From positions 1 to 7,566 of the forward strand of contig CAZPUJ010000572.1 of assembly GCA_964589725.1 (NCBI GenBank): DNA of 7,566 nt, written 5' to 3'. The number at the start of each line of letters is the position of its first letter. Position 1 is the first letter of the stretch. Under the pieces are notes generated by a model. That model was given only the letters and a program-made list of their open reading frames with translations, made no database searches and had not been told where the DNA came from. The position numbers and the translations under genes were made by a program. Origin of the DNA: CAYSHJ01 sp964589725. Lineage in GTDB: Bacteria > Planctomycetota > Planctomycetia > Planctomycetales > Planctomycetaceae. Below, piece after piece: positions 1 to 6,138 of this stretch.

Positions 1-273
1 GGCCAACGTCGGATCCACCGCGACACACCGAAGGTCTTGCGAGTGACCCTGCGAGTTGAATTCGATCCAGCGTTGGACGTATCAAAGCCGCGCGTCGACG
101 ACCTCGTGACTCAATTAGCCGAACTGGCGAAACAGCACATCGATTTTGCCAGCTATCAACTCTTCGAAGTGCATCTCATCCAGATGCGTCCGGAGCACGC
201 CGCTCGCAGTCAGACGATCACGCGCGAGGTGCGTGACTTCAGACGTCCGACCCTTGAAACGAACGGTAAGTAG
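1..273 (+). CDS. Hypothetical protein, 3' portion (5' end uncertain)
   Basis: I do not recognise this protein. The frame is open from the first base to a TAG at 271-273 and may begin outside the window. Possible internal starts are TTG at 37 and GTG at 43; the GTG has a GAAGG (30-34) 8 nt upstream and would give a 76-aa protein beginning VTLRVEFDP. The product is soluble, charged and probably mixed alpha/beta: a strand-like LRVEFDP segment, an amphipathic helix (VDDLVTQLAELAKQ), a hydrophobic FASYQLFEVHLIQM stretch and an Arg-rich tail. There is no signal peptide or membrane segment. It converges on the - strand gene ending at 334. That it is coding rests on composition and the open frame only. 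Confidence 0.45.
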   Translation, partial: GQRRIHRDTPKVLRVTLRVEFDPALDVSKPRVDDLVTQLAELAKQHIDFASYQLFEVHLIQMRPEHAARSQTITREVRDFRRPTLETNGK

Positions 274-293
274 CTGAATTCGCCCGAATTCAG
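274..293. terminator. Perfect 8-bp inverted repeat between convergent genes
   Basis: CTGAATTC (274-281), loop GCCC (282-285), GAATTCAG (286-293). It begins one base after the TAG of the + strand frame and lies 40 bases beyond the TAG of the convergent - strand gene. No T-run follows on either strand, so it is not a canonical intrinsic terminator. Its position suggests a bidirectional transcript-end hairpin, but the stem is AT-containing and modest. Confidence 0.35.
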
Positions 294-333
294 ACGAATG
301 CCGCTGGGTTGGGCTAAACTCCGGTGAAATCCG

Positions 334-960
334 CTACGGCAAGAAGCCCCGCTCGCGCAGCTCCTGCACGTTGTCCGATGCACTCGAGATCACGCGTTCG
401 GTCGTGTACTTCAGCAAAGCCACTCCACCGAGTTTCGGCGGCGCCGTGAGGATCGCCACGCGGTCTTCGTCTTCAGCATCGAGCTGCTTGTTCAACTTCT
501 CGACGACCTCGTCGATGCTGTCGCTAACGATCCTTTTCGGACCGCTGGTATTGTCGATCTTCAAGTTCTTGAACGCAGCCGACCGAGCCAACAAGAATGA
601 CACGATGCCCTCGTCTTCTTGCTCTTCGAAGAAGTTCTGAAACTCCGGGTGCAGATGATCCGGCGTGATGATGAGTGGCCGAGTGATGCGGACCTCACCT
701 TTTCGGATCGACACGGTCGCGCCGGGCCTCTTCGAACCGCACACTAAATAATAGGGCAGTTCCGAATCGCCAAACGTGAAGAGCCCGTAGCTCACCGGGC
801 GAGCGATGTCGACCGCGCTCCAGGCACGCATGAATTTCATTTCGTCGTCGAATGGCGGGAACAGCATCGTCTGTCTCCGAGGCGAAGCGCGCAACTCCGG
901 CGGCAACAAAACATTGCCCGGAGCCGACAGCAACACACGATAGTTGAGTTGGACAGCCAT
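334..960 (-). CDS. Conserved-looking hypothetical protein, 208 aa
   Basis: I do not recognise a family. The frame is open up to 1020, but the ATG at 960 (MAVQLNYRVLLS) is the likely start: a GAAGG lies about 12 nt upstream and the extra 20 residues look non-coding. The protein is soluble, with no signal peptide or membrane segment. Visible parts are an N-terminal region with MLFPPFDDEMKFMRAW (about 32-47), a beta-rich middle (VSYGLFTFGDSELPYYLVCG, 56-75; TVSIRKGEVRITRPLII, 82-98), an acidic stretch FFEEQEDEG (110-118), and a helical, acidic C-terminal region (IVSDSIDEVVEKLNKQLDAEDEDRVAI, in parts from 144 to 170) ending in a helix RERGFLP. It is transcribed away from the small basic protein gene and convergent with the 1-273 frame. 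Coding reality is well supported by length and composition; function is unknown. Confidence 0.8.
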   Translation of the reverse strand: MAVQLNYRVLLSAPGNVLLPPELRASPRRQTMLFPPFDDEMKFMRAWSAVDIARPVSYGLFTFGDSELPYYLVCGSKRPGATVSIRKGEVRITRPLIITPDHLHPEFQNFFEEQEDEGIVSFLLARSAAFKNLKIDNTSGPKRIVSDSIDEVVEKLNKQLDAEDEDRVAILTAPPKLGGVALLKYTTERVISSASDNVQELRERGFLP

Positions 961-1072
961 GAGTTGACAAGCCCTTCTTTCTAGACCCGTGTGGGCAGCT
1001 GCTCCCGTTCTGGCAGGCACGCCTCAGTCTTGCAAAGCTCGTTCCTTGAACACAGGCGATTTTCCCAGGTGC

Positions 1073-1100
1073 TTGACAATGTTACGTCTCGTTGTGAAAA
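1073..1100 (+). promoter_or_regulatory. Possible sigma-70-type promoter for the small basic protein gene
   Basis: A perfect TTGACA -35 hexamer lies at 1073-1078, in the 226-nt divergent intergenic region and about 110 nt upstream of the ATG at 1187. The best -10 at 16-nt spacing is TGAAAA (1095-1100), only a 3/6 match. The call rests mainly on the -35 match and its location. Confidence 0.22.
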
Positions 1101-1186
1101 GAACCACTACCTCGGCGGCGAGGACACGTGATCTTTGCCGTTGCGAGAGGTTTGCCAGACACGAGTTACGAATCGAGGAACACAAC

Positions 1187-1378
1187 ATGAGCGGGCCGAT
1201 TGTTAGGACAGGAACGACCCCCGAATTCTGGAAGAATTGGGATCAGGTCTTCGGAAAAGCATCCAAAACGGGTACGACTGGGAAGTCCGGAAAGTCCCAG
1301 CCGAAGGCCGCAAAGAAAGCGGCCACGCCGAAAAAGGCAGCGAAGAAATCTGCCAAAAAGGCGGCCAAGAGTAAGTAG
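1187..1378 (+). CDS. Small lysine-rich protein with histone H1-like tail, 63 aa
   Basis: The ATG at 1187 is preceded by GAGGAA (1175-1180), spacing 6 nt, which fixes the start although the frame is open further upstream. The protein has two parts. Residues 1-24 form a distinctive aromatic N-terminus (SGPIVRTGTTPEFWKNWD, then QVFGK). Residues 25-63 are low-complexity and almost entirely K, A, S, T, G and P, with KAAKK/KKAAKKSAKK motifs like eukaryotic histone H1 tails and the lysine-rich tails of some bacterial nucleoid proteins. From memory, small proteins with this N-terminus occur in planctomycetes; I know no assigned function. The tail (seen) suggests nucleic-acid or ribosome binding through charge (inference), with the N-terminus perhaps docking to a partner. 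It has its own RBS and an upstream intergenic region, so it is probably a separate transcription unit. Confidence 0.85.
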   Translation: MSGPIVRTGTTPEFWKNWDQVFGKASKTGTTGKSGKSQPKAAKKAATPKKAAKKSAKKAAKSK

Positions 1379-1548
1379 TAGCGCGGCGAGTAGTCCTGGG
1401 GCGTTAAGCAGATGGGAGCCGCGGATGAAACAACCAGCGCAATCGGATTTGATAAGGTTGGTCTGGTGACCGGTCATTGAGAATCTGTGTTTGTTCGGTG
1501 TTTCCTCCCTGGCGAAATCAATGCCCGCCTCGCATCGGCCACCAGCTC

Positions 1549-3081
1549 ATGAACGAGCGTAGGACAACTTGGCTCGTCGGCGTGGCTGTGTGGCTCAGCT
1601 TCTTGGTCGTGTCGATTGTCTCTTCACCGATTCCGGGTGTGAACGAACCTCACTACCTCGCAAAGGCGAAGCACTATTGGGATCCCACCTGGTGCTCGCG
1701 CGACCTGTTCCTCGACTCGTTCCCCGCGCATCAAGTTTTCTATCAGACATTCGGTTGGCTGACACTGTGGCTCGATTTCACTTCGGTCGCATTTGTGGGT
1801 CGAGTGATCGGCAGCATTCTTTTGTCGGCAAGCTGGACGACGTTGATGCGACCATTCCTGGCAACGTCGCCGTGGTCAAGTCTGCTTTCCGCATGGATGT
1901 TTCTCGGCCTGCAAGCCGTCGGCAATCTCTCGGGCGAGTGGTTGATTGGTGGCTTTGAATCGAAGGTTGTGTCATACGCCTTCGTCTTTTGGGCGATGGC
2001 TGCGATGCTTGATCGGCGACTCAAGGCCGCGGCACTGTGCAGCGGAGTGGCCCTCAGTTTTCATCCGATCGTCGGAGTCTGGCACGTCGCGGCACTCGGC
2101 TTCGCGGAAGTCACACGGCTGGCATCTGGAAATCTGAAATCTGAAATCTCAAATCTCAAATCTCAGACTGCCAGCTTGCTGGTCCTGTTGGTCATCAGTG
2201 CATTGCCGGGAGTGTGGCCAGTGTGGCAGATGTTGCAGGCGTCGGTTGGTGACTCGTCATTCGCGGCGAACTACATCCAAATCACCTACCGCCTGAAGCA
2301 TCATCGCGATCCGATGGACTTTGGCGCGGCGAACTACGCGGGCTATGCACTGCTCGCTGCGTTGTGGCTGGTGCTGTTGAGTCGGCTTTACCGCAAGACA
2401 TCGTTGTCGGCCGGGGACCGATGGTTTGTCGCGTACGTCGGCGCGACGGCACTCTTCGCTCTGTGCGGCTTTATTGTGGGAGCGGGCGAACGTCCGGTGG
2501 AGTTGATGCTCGGATACCGTTGGCGAATGGCCTTGTTGAAGTTCTATCCGTTTCGGTTATGCGATCTCCTGTTGCCGTTGGCTGTTGCGACGCTGGCGCT
2601 TCGGAACGAATGGCCAGTGCCGCGGCAGTGCCTGATTTGGGGCCTCGCGACTGTTGGATTCGGCTGGGCGATATTCGCGGGTCGAGTCTTTCCGCCGCCG
2701 CATCCGTGGAAAGCCGATCATCGAGCGGATTGGCTGGACGCCTGTCGTTGGGTCGCCGCGAACACGCCGGCGGACTCGTTGTTCTTGACGCCGGTCGAGA
2801 GCGACACCTTCAAATGGCATGCTCAGCGATCCGAGTTCGTGACCTTCAAAGATTGTCCGCAAGACGCCGCCAGCATCGTCGAATGGAACCGGCGATTGCG
2901 ATTCATGAAGTACTGGGGCGAGTCACGTTTTGCTGACGACCAGCGATACTCGGCCGACGAGCTGCGAGAACTCGCACGCCACACTGGCATCGATTACGTC
3001 ATCACTCGCCGCCCCGTGAAGCACGAGGCAGACTTGATGTTCTCGAAAGGCACTTTCAAGATCTTCCGACTCCCGAAGTAG
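1549..3081 (+). CDS. Polytopic membrane protein, DUF6798/GT-C-like, 510 aa
   Basis: This is an integral membrane protein with about nine or ten hydrophobic segments (roughly 8-28, 78-98, 109-127, 140-157, 160-187, 208-230, 264-282, 292-312, 335-352, 360-380) and a soluble C-terminal domain (about 385-510). The first large loop carries NEPHYLAKAKHYWDPTW (32-48) and RDLF (51-54). GGFESK (134-139) and SFHP (170-173) follow. This layout, with acidic and His residues in the first loop, matches the DUF6798 group, whose organisation resembles GT-C glycosyltransferases; the family call is from memory. Sugar transfer from a lipid-linked donor is inference. I chose ATG 1549 because MNERRTTW followed by a membrane segment is a normal positive-inside start; the frame extends to a TTG at 1477 but the added residues look poor. 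No strong Shine-Dalgarno is seen. Residues about 194-205 are encoded by a 7-bp repeat tract. A PQQ-like gene follows 59 nt downstream. Confidence 0.85.
   Translation: MNERRTTWLVGVAVWLSFLVVSIVSSPIPGVNEPHYLAKAKHYWDPTWCSRDLFLDSFPAHQVFYQTFGWLTLWLDFTSVAFVGRVIGSILLSASWTTLMRPFLATSPWSSLLSAWMFLGLQAVGNLSGEWLIGGFESKVVSYAFVFWAMAAMLDRRLKAAALCSGVALSFHPIVGVWHVAALGFAEVTRLASGNLKSEISNLKSQTASLLVLLVISALPGVWPVWQMLQASVGDSSFAANYIQITYRLKHHRDPMDFGAANYAGYALLAALWLVLLSRLYRKTSLSAGDRWFVAYVGATALFALCGFIVGAGERPVELMLGYRWRMALLKFYPFRLCDLLLPLAVATLALRNEWPVPRQCLIWGLATVGFGWAIFAGRVFPPPHPWKADHRADWLDACRWVAANTPADSLFLTPVESDTFKWHAQRSEFVTFKDCPQDAASIVEWNRRLRFMKYWGESRFADDQRYSADELRELARHTGIDYVITRRPVKHEADLMFSKGTFKIFRLPK
2129..2163 (+). repeat. 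Five tandem 7-bp repeats inside the membrane protein gene
   Basis: Three GAAATCT units (2129-2149) are followed by two CAAATCT units (2150-2163). A degenerate unit, GGCATCT, lies just before at 2121-2127. The tract encodes about NLKSEISNLKSQ in a loop between two membrane segments. The unit length is not a multiple of three, so gain or loss of one unit would shift the frame of the last 300 codons. Short AT-rich tracts of this kind stand out against the GC-rich gene. Confidence 0.9.
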
Positions 3082-3140
3082 GGTAGGTATGGCGCACCGC
3101 CCACCACGCGCGAGATTCAATTGATCGAAGAGGCAACACG

Positions 3141-4658
3141 ATGACGACCCTGCCCCGCCACGCTTGGCTTGATTCCTTGAAAGCTCTCCTCGTTGCATTG
3201 GCTCTTGTGACATCGTCGGCAGGTGCCCAAGACGCGAAGTCTGGCGACGATGAAGGACCACTCGCGGCCAAGCTAGCGGACGGAGTCATCACCGAGGTTC
3301 CCGCTCCCGATCGCGAGGGCGACGACTGGCCCTGCTTCCTCGGTCCGAAAGGAACCGGCGAATGCAGCGAGACTCTGTGTCTGAAAAAGTGGCAGGAAGG
3401 AGGACCGCCAGTCGCGTGGCAGAAGCGGATCGGCACAGGCTACAGCGCGCCGTCGGTGATGGGCAATCGGCTGGTCGTGTATCATCGGCCGCGCGACGAA
3501 GACATCATCGAATGTCTGCGCGCCGACACCGGGGACGTATTGTGGAAGGTGACATACCCCAGTCGCTTCACCGATCCGTACGGCTACAACAACGGACCGC
3601 GATGCACTCCGCTCTTGACCAAAAATCGCTGCTACACGCTGAACCCGGAAGGCAAACTGTTCTGCCTGGAATTGGTCAGCGGCAAGCAGATTTGGGCAAA
3701 GGACTGCTCGAAGGAGTTCAAGATTCCCCAGAATTTCTTCGGCGTCGGCTGCACCCCGATCCTCGAAGGAGACTTGTTGATCGTGCTCGTCGGCGGGCAA
3801 CCGAACTCCGGAGTCGTCGCGTTTAAAGCCGACACCGGTGACGTTGTTTGGCAGAACGTCGGCAAGAGTACTTGGGATGGAGCGGCCACTGGCGACTCGG
3901 ACCAGTCGCGTTATCGCTGGACCGGCGACGAGTCGCTCGTGAGCTACTCGACGCCGATGGCCGCGACGATTCACGGACAGCGACACATCCTCTGCCTGAT
4001 GCGACAAGGATTCGTATCGCTCGATCCGAAAGACGGCTCGCTGAATTTCAAATACTGGTTCCGACCGACCATTCACGAATCTGTCAACGCGGCACGCCCG
4101 GTCGTCATCGGCGACAAGATTTTTCTGTCTGCGGCGTACAGGTTAGGCTCGGTGCTGTTGCAAGTTCAACCGTCCGGCAGGGACGTTAAAGTCATTTGGA
4201 AAGACAGCCGCAACATGCTAACTCACTGGTCGACCGCGATTCACGTCAACGGCTTTTTGTACGGCTTCAGCGGCCGGCACGAAGAGGAAGGAGCGTTGCG
4301 GTGCCTGGACGTAAAGAGCGGCCGCATGCAATGGGAGACGACGGGCTATGAAGGAGACGTCTCGAAGTTCAGCCAAAGTCCCATGACCGGCGAAATCAAA
4401 GATACTGCAACCGGCAAAGTGATCCCGTTTCCATTCTTTGGACGTGGCTCGAAGATTCAGCTCGGCGATCGTTTTCTGGTGCTGGGGGAACGAGGTACGC
4501 TGGCGCTGATCAAGGTGAACTCGGAGAACTTTGAAGAGTTCGGCCGCGCGTCGTATTCCGGCATTCGCTATCCAAGCTGGGCCGCTCCGGTCTTATCACG
4601 CGGGCGAGTCTACCTGCGCAGCGAAACAAACTTGGTGTGCCTCGATGTCGCGAAATGA
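3141..4658 (+). CDS. Exported PQQ-like beta-propeller protein, 505 aa
   Basis: The ATG at 3141 has AGAGG (3129-3133) 7 nt upstream. An N-terminal signal peptide is clear: positive n-region, hydrophobic LKALLVALALV (13-23), and a likely cleavage after SAGA (residue 29). The mature protein opens with DWPCFLGP (62-69), a variant of the DWPxFRGP motif common in planctomycete exported propellers. Blade motifs of the PQQ/BamB type recur: ADTGDVLWK (128-136), SGKQIWAKD (180-188), ADTGDVVWQ (230-238), PKDGSLNF (296-303) and VKSGRMQWE (391-399). The family forms seven- or eight-bladed propellers; most planctomycete members lack dehydrogenase catalytic residues and probably act as binding or scaffold proteins, so enzymatic activity cannot be claimed. 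Ten or so Cys residues occur in the mature part, which could form disulfides outside the cytoplasm. It follows the membrane protein gene by 59 nt and may share its transcript. Confidence 0.93.
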   Translation: MTTLPRHAWLDSLKALLVALALVTSSAGAQDAKSGDDEGPLAAKLADGVITEVPAPDREGDDWPCFLGPKGTGECSETLCLKKWQEGGPPVAWQKRIGTGYSAPSVMGNRLVVYHRPRDEDIIECLRADTGDVLWKVTYPSRFTDPYGYNNGPRCTPLLTKNRCYTLNPEGKLFCLELVSGKQIWAKDCSKEFKIPQNFFGVGCTPILEGDLLIVLVGGQPNSGVVAFKADTGDVVWQNVGKSTWDGAATGDSDQSRYRWTGDESLVSYSTPMAATIHGQRHILCLMRQGFVSLDPKDGSLNFKYWFRPTIHESVNAARPVVIGDKIFLSAAYRLGSVLLQVQPSGRDVKVIWKDSRNMLTHWSTAIHVNGFLYGFSGRHEEEGALRCLDVKSGRMQWETTGYEGDVSKFSQSPMTGEIKDTATGKVIPFPFFGRGSKIQLGDRFLVLGERGTLALIKVNSENFEEFGRASYSGIRYPSWAAPVLSRGRVYLRSETNLVCLDVAK

Positions 4659-4742
4659 GCGTACCCAGCGTATATCGCCAACCGGCTCCGACGGATTCAT
4701 TCGCCGCCAAACGTCGCTAATCGTCGCCGGGGTGATACTGAT

Positions 4743-4916
4743 TCAGCCGGACTTTGACGGAAGCCAGTTCGTTCTTCGCCAGATAGTCCGCATCGTGGCA
4801 CATCCGCTCAACGATCCTGTCACGATGAACGCCAGTCCGAGAGCCGCCAGCGGGCAGCGAAGTTGCGGAGTCCACCAAAGTTTCGAGAGTCGCAGATAGC
4901 TGCGCGAGGTACGCAT
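4743..4916 (-). CDS. Candidate small lipoprotein, possibly frameshifted (57 aa)
   Basis: Reading from the ATG at 4916 to the TGA at 4745-4743 gives a peptide with a textbook lipoprotein signal: a basic n-region (MRTSRSYLRLSK), a hydrophobic core (LAALGLAFIVTGSL, 23-36) and a lipobox LSGC with Cys at 39. Only 18 residues follow the Cys, an unusually short mature part. No good Shine-Dalgarno precedes the ATG. A second - strand frame, open from 4971 to a TAG at 4719-4717, overlaps it; its end (CHDADYLAKNELASVKVR, then LNQYHPGDD) looks more like real protein than the tail in the lipoprotein frame. One reading is a small lipoprotein whose signal and mature part are now in different frames. Chance is possible, since neither frame was confirmed by comparison. 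Confidence 0.33.
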   Translation of the reverse strand: MRTSRSYLRLSKLWWTPQLRCPLAALGLAFIVTGSLSGCATMRTIWRRTNWLPSKSG

Positions 4917-5052
4917 AGCGAGGACTTACGGACAGGGAAGCGGAGACGTGGCGAGTCCAAGAGGGAACGATTCAGCGAGCGCTACCAACCGGTGGGATCG
5001 AGAAGGCGCGGATTTGTACGTCGCGGTCTGAAACGCGGAAATCCCGGCTTTT

Positions 5053-5071
5053 CTGCGGCGTCGATCCGCAG
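5053..5071. promoter_or_regulatory. Hairpin upstream of the duplicated leader
   Basis: CTGCGG, loop CGTCGAT, CCGCAG: a perfect 6-bp GC-rich stem ending 16 nt before the AGGGA ribosome-binding site at 5088. No T-run follows. The second leader copy can form a weaker GTGC/GCAC stem (6102-6105 and 6117-6120) in the equivalent place, also with TCGAT in the loop, which hints at a shared 5'-leader structure. Confidence 0.25.
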
Positions 5072-5097
5072 CATTCACAGGGATGGCAGGGATGGCC

Positions 5098-5184
5098 ATG
5101 CGGTGGGACTCGTGCTGGAACCGGTGGCTTCTTCTTTCGTCTCACCAACGCCGCCGAGTGCCAAGAAGGTTGACGTATGAGTGA
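5098..5184 (+). pseudogene. Truncated copy of a LEPR-XLL gene start (28 codons)
   Basis: An AGGGA (5088-5092) lies 5 nt before the ATG at 5098. The ORF reads MRWDSCWNRW, then LLLSSHQRRRVPRR, and ends at a TGA at 5182-5184. The start of the 6144 gene reads MLWNSWWNVW, then PGRSLPNRRR, with the same RBS, spacing and start context. Over the 62 nt from 5070 and from 6113, I count 47 identical positions without a gap; similarity then drops, though RRR stays aligned. The ORF ends before any LEPR-XLL motif or repeat domain. I read it as what is left of a paralogous surface-protein gene cut off by later sequence. A functional leader peptide is an alternative. Confidence 0.55.
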
Positions 5185-5285
5185 CTGCTCACGAGCTTTC
5201 TTGTTGTTGGCTGATGCGTTTGCCACGTTTGATGATTACATTTTCAGCAAGTTGAACTCGATGAGTCACCGTCGTGAGGTCCAAA

Positions 5286-5528
5286 ATGTCTGCCGTCCTA
5301 GAACGTGTGATTTATTTGGATGAGGTCGCAGAATTCTTGGCGTCCCGCCCAGCGCCAGCCGAGGTCTTGGCGTTTCGGCCATCCAAGGAGGTGGAGGCTC
5401 GTTTTGCGGAACTGATTGCGAACCAACGTGCCGCAGGTCTGTCAGACGAGGAGCAAGAGGAACTTGAACAGTTCCAGCAGACCGAGATGTTGCTGCGATT
5501 GCTGAAGGCTCGCCTGCGACGGAATTAG
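5286..5528 (+). CDS. Small helical protein paired with HNH endonuclease, 80 aa
   Basis: The ATG at 5286 (MSAVLERV) has GAGGT (5276-5280) 5 nt upstream, which favours it over the GTG at 5274. The product is all-helical, acidic in the middle and basic at the end. Features in order are FLASRPAPAEVLAFRPS (17-33), a helix (EARFAELIANQRAAG), the turn LSDEEQEELEQF (52-63), and a closing helix LLRLLKARLRR (69-79). From memory this matches a widespread family (xFLASGPSPEEIxAFxPS ... LSPEEEAELxxY ... LIKAR) found in cyanobacteria, chloroflexi and planctomycetes, often directly before an HNH nuclease gene. Its function is not known to me. Only 8 nt separate it from the HNH start, so the two are surely co-transcribed. 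By size, gene order and the basic C-terminal helix it could be an antitoxin-like or targeting partner of the nuclease; that is inference. Confidence 0.88.
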   Translation: MSAVLERVIYLDEVAEFLASRPAPAEVLAFRPSKEVEARFAELIANQRAAGLSDEEQEELEQFQQTEMLLRLLKARLRRN

Positions 5529-5536
5529 GGCGTGCC

Positions 5537-5953
5537 ATGAGCGATTGGATTTCCCTTGAGCTTCGGGAGTTCGTCCGGCAACGTGCTCGTGGACGTTGCG
5601 AGTATTGCCAGTTGCACGAGGACGATTCCGGACTGCGGCATCAACCAGACCACATCGTGGCCCTCAAGCATCGCGGCGCGACGGTTGAGAGCAACTTGGC
5701 CTATTCGTGTGCGATGTGCAACAGTTTCAAAGGGACCGACCTCTCTTCGATCGAGACGACCACTGGGTCGCTGGTGCGCCTCTTCAATCCACGGATTGAT
5801 GACTGGTCCTCACACTTTGAGATCGTTGGCGGTCGCATCATCGGTCGAACACCGGAAGGGCGAGTGACCGTTGAACTGTTGCAGATGAATCGCCCCGATA
5901 TTGTTCAACTTCGGCGACTCCTCTCGGCCGTAGGTCGGTTTTCCCAATTGTGA
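5537..5953 (+). CDS. HNH endonuclease, 138 aa
   Basis: This is a single-domain HNH nuclease, expected to cut DNA using one divalent metal ion. The signature is complete: GRCEYC (Cys21, Cys24), HQPDHIV (Asp38, His39), ESNL (Asn53) and CAMCNSFKG (Cys58, Cys61, Asn62, Lys65). The four cysteines form the usual structural zinc site; His39 is the expected general base, and Asn62 stands in the third position, as in the common HNN variant. The C-terminal part (about 79-138) with LFNPR and DDWSSHFEI is the usual extension of this group, where NPR...W..HF is recurrent. AGGG (5527-5530) lies 6 nt before the ATG, overlapping the stop of the small upstream gene, so translation is probably coupled. Length is normal. 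It could be a toxin, a defence nuclease or a solitary mobile nuclease; the sequence does not decide. Confidence 0.93.
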   Translation: MSDWISLELREFVRQRARGRCEYCQLHEDDSGLRHQPDHIVALKHRGATVESNLAYSCAMCNSFKGTDLSSIETTTGSLVRLFNPRIDDWSSHFEIVGGRIIGRTPEGRVTVELLQMNRPDIVQLRRLLSAVGRFSQL

Positions 5954-6133
5954 TTCTGACCACGAATAACCTGCTGCCTCCGTTTGGCAAGCGAGTCAAA
6001 GTTTGCGGGTTGGATTGCCGATACTGATTTTGCGGGCTGCGTGACCGGAGTGCGCGCCGACATGACCTCACAAAAAGCCGACGGCCGTGGCGGCGACTTA
6101 TGTGCTTCGGCTCGATGCACTCCAGGGAAAGGC

Positions 6134-6138
6134 AGGGA
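6134..6138 (+). promoter_or_regulatory. Ribosome-binding site deciding the LEPR-XLL start
   Basis: AGGGA lies 5 nt before the ATG at 6144. The same site and spacing (5088-5092) precede the ATG at 5098 in the duplicated copy. Conservation of this arrangement in both copies supports 6144 over the in-frame GTG at 6087. Confidence 0.7.

Larger units (their letters stand above)
4659..5285. other. 627-nt interval without a confident gene
   Basis: The interval separates the propeller gene from the HNH cassette. It contains a candidate lipoprotein ORF and a second overlapping open frame on the - strand (4717-4974), a 28-codon ORF copying the start of the downstream LEPR-XLL gene (5098-5184), and an inverted repeat CTGCGG/CCGCAG (5053-5058 and 5066-5071, loop 7 nt) just before that copy. 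I see no convincing promoter, tRNA or intrinsic terminator here. The contents read as remains of older genes. Confidence 0.6.

Noticed and set aside
989..1186. Upstream extension of the small basic protein
   Set aside because: The extra residues are not protein-like, and the GAGGAA site fixes the start at 1187.
1467..1476. Palindrome TGACCGGTCA as an operator
   Set aside because: It is only 10 bp with no second copy nearby; a partial match near 7432 is explained by chance.
1477..1548. TTG-initiated extension of the membrane protein
   Set aside because: It adds a Cys/Pro-rich segment before a normal positive-inside N-terminus and has no ribosome-binding site.
2129..2163. CRISPR-like repeat array
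   Set aside because: The units are 7 bp and strictly tandem, with no spacers.
3273..4076. A 267-codon open frame on the - strand
   Set aside because: It lies wholly within the propeller gene, its translation is Arg/Val/Ala-rich shadow sequence without domain features, and the + strand gene has a signal peptide, an RBS and blade motifs.
5181..5277. Short GTGA/TCAC inverted repeats flanking the cassette promoter region as an autoregulatory operator
   Set aside because: The stems are only 4 bp, in opposite orientation, and easily found by chance.
6076..6112. AGCCGA/TCGGCT stem upstream of the LEPR-XLL gene
   Set aside because: It is a 6-bp stem with a 25-nt loop and no T-run or supporting context.
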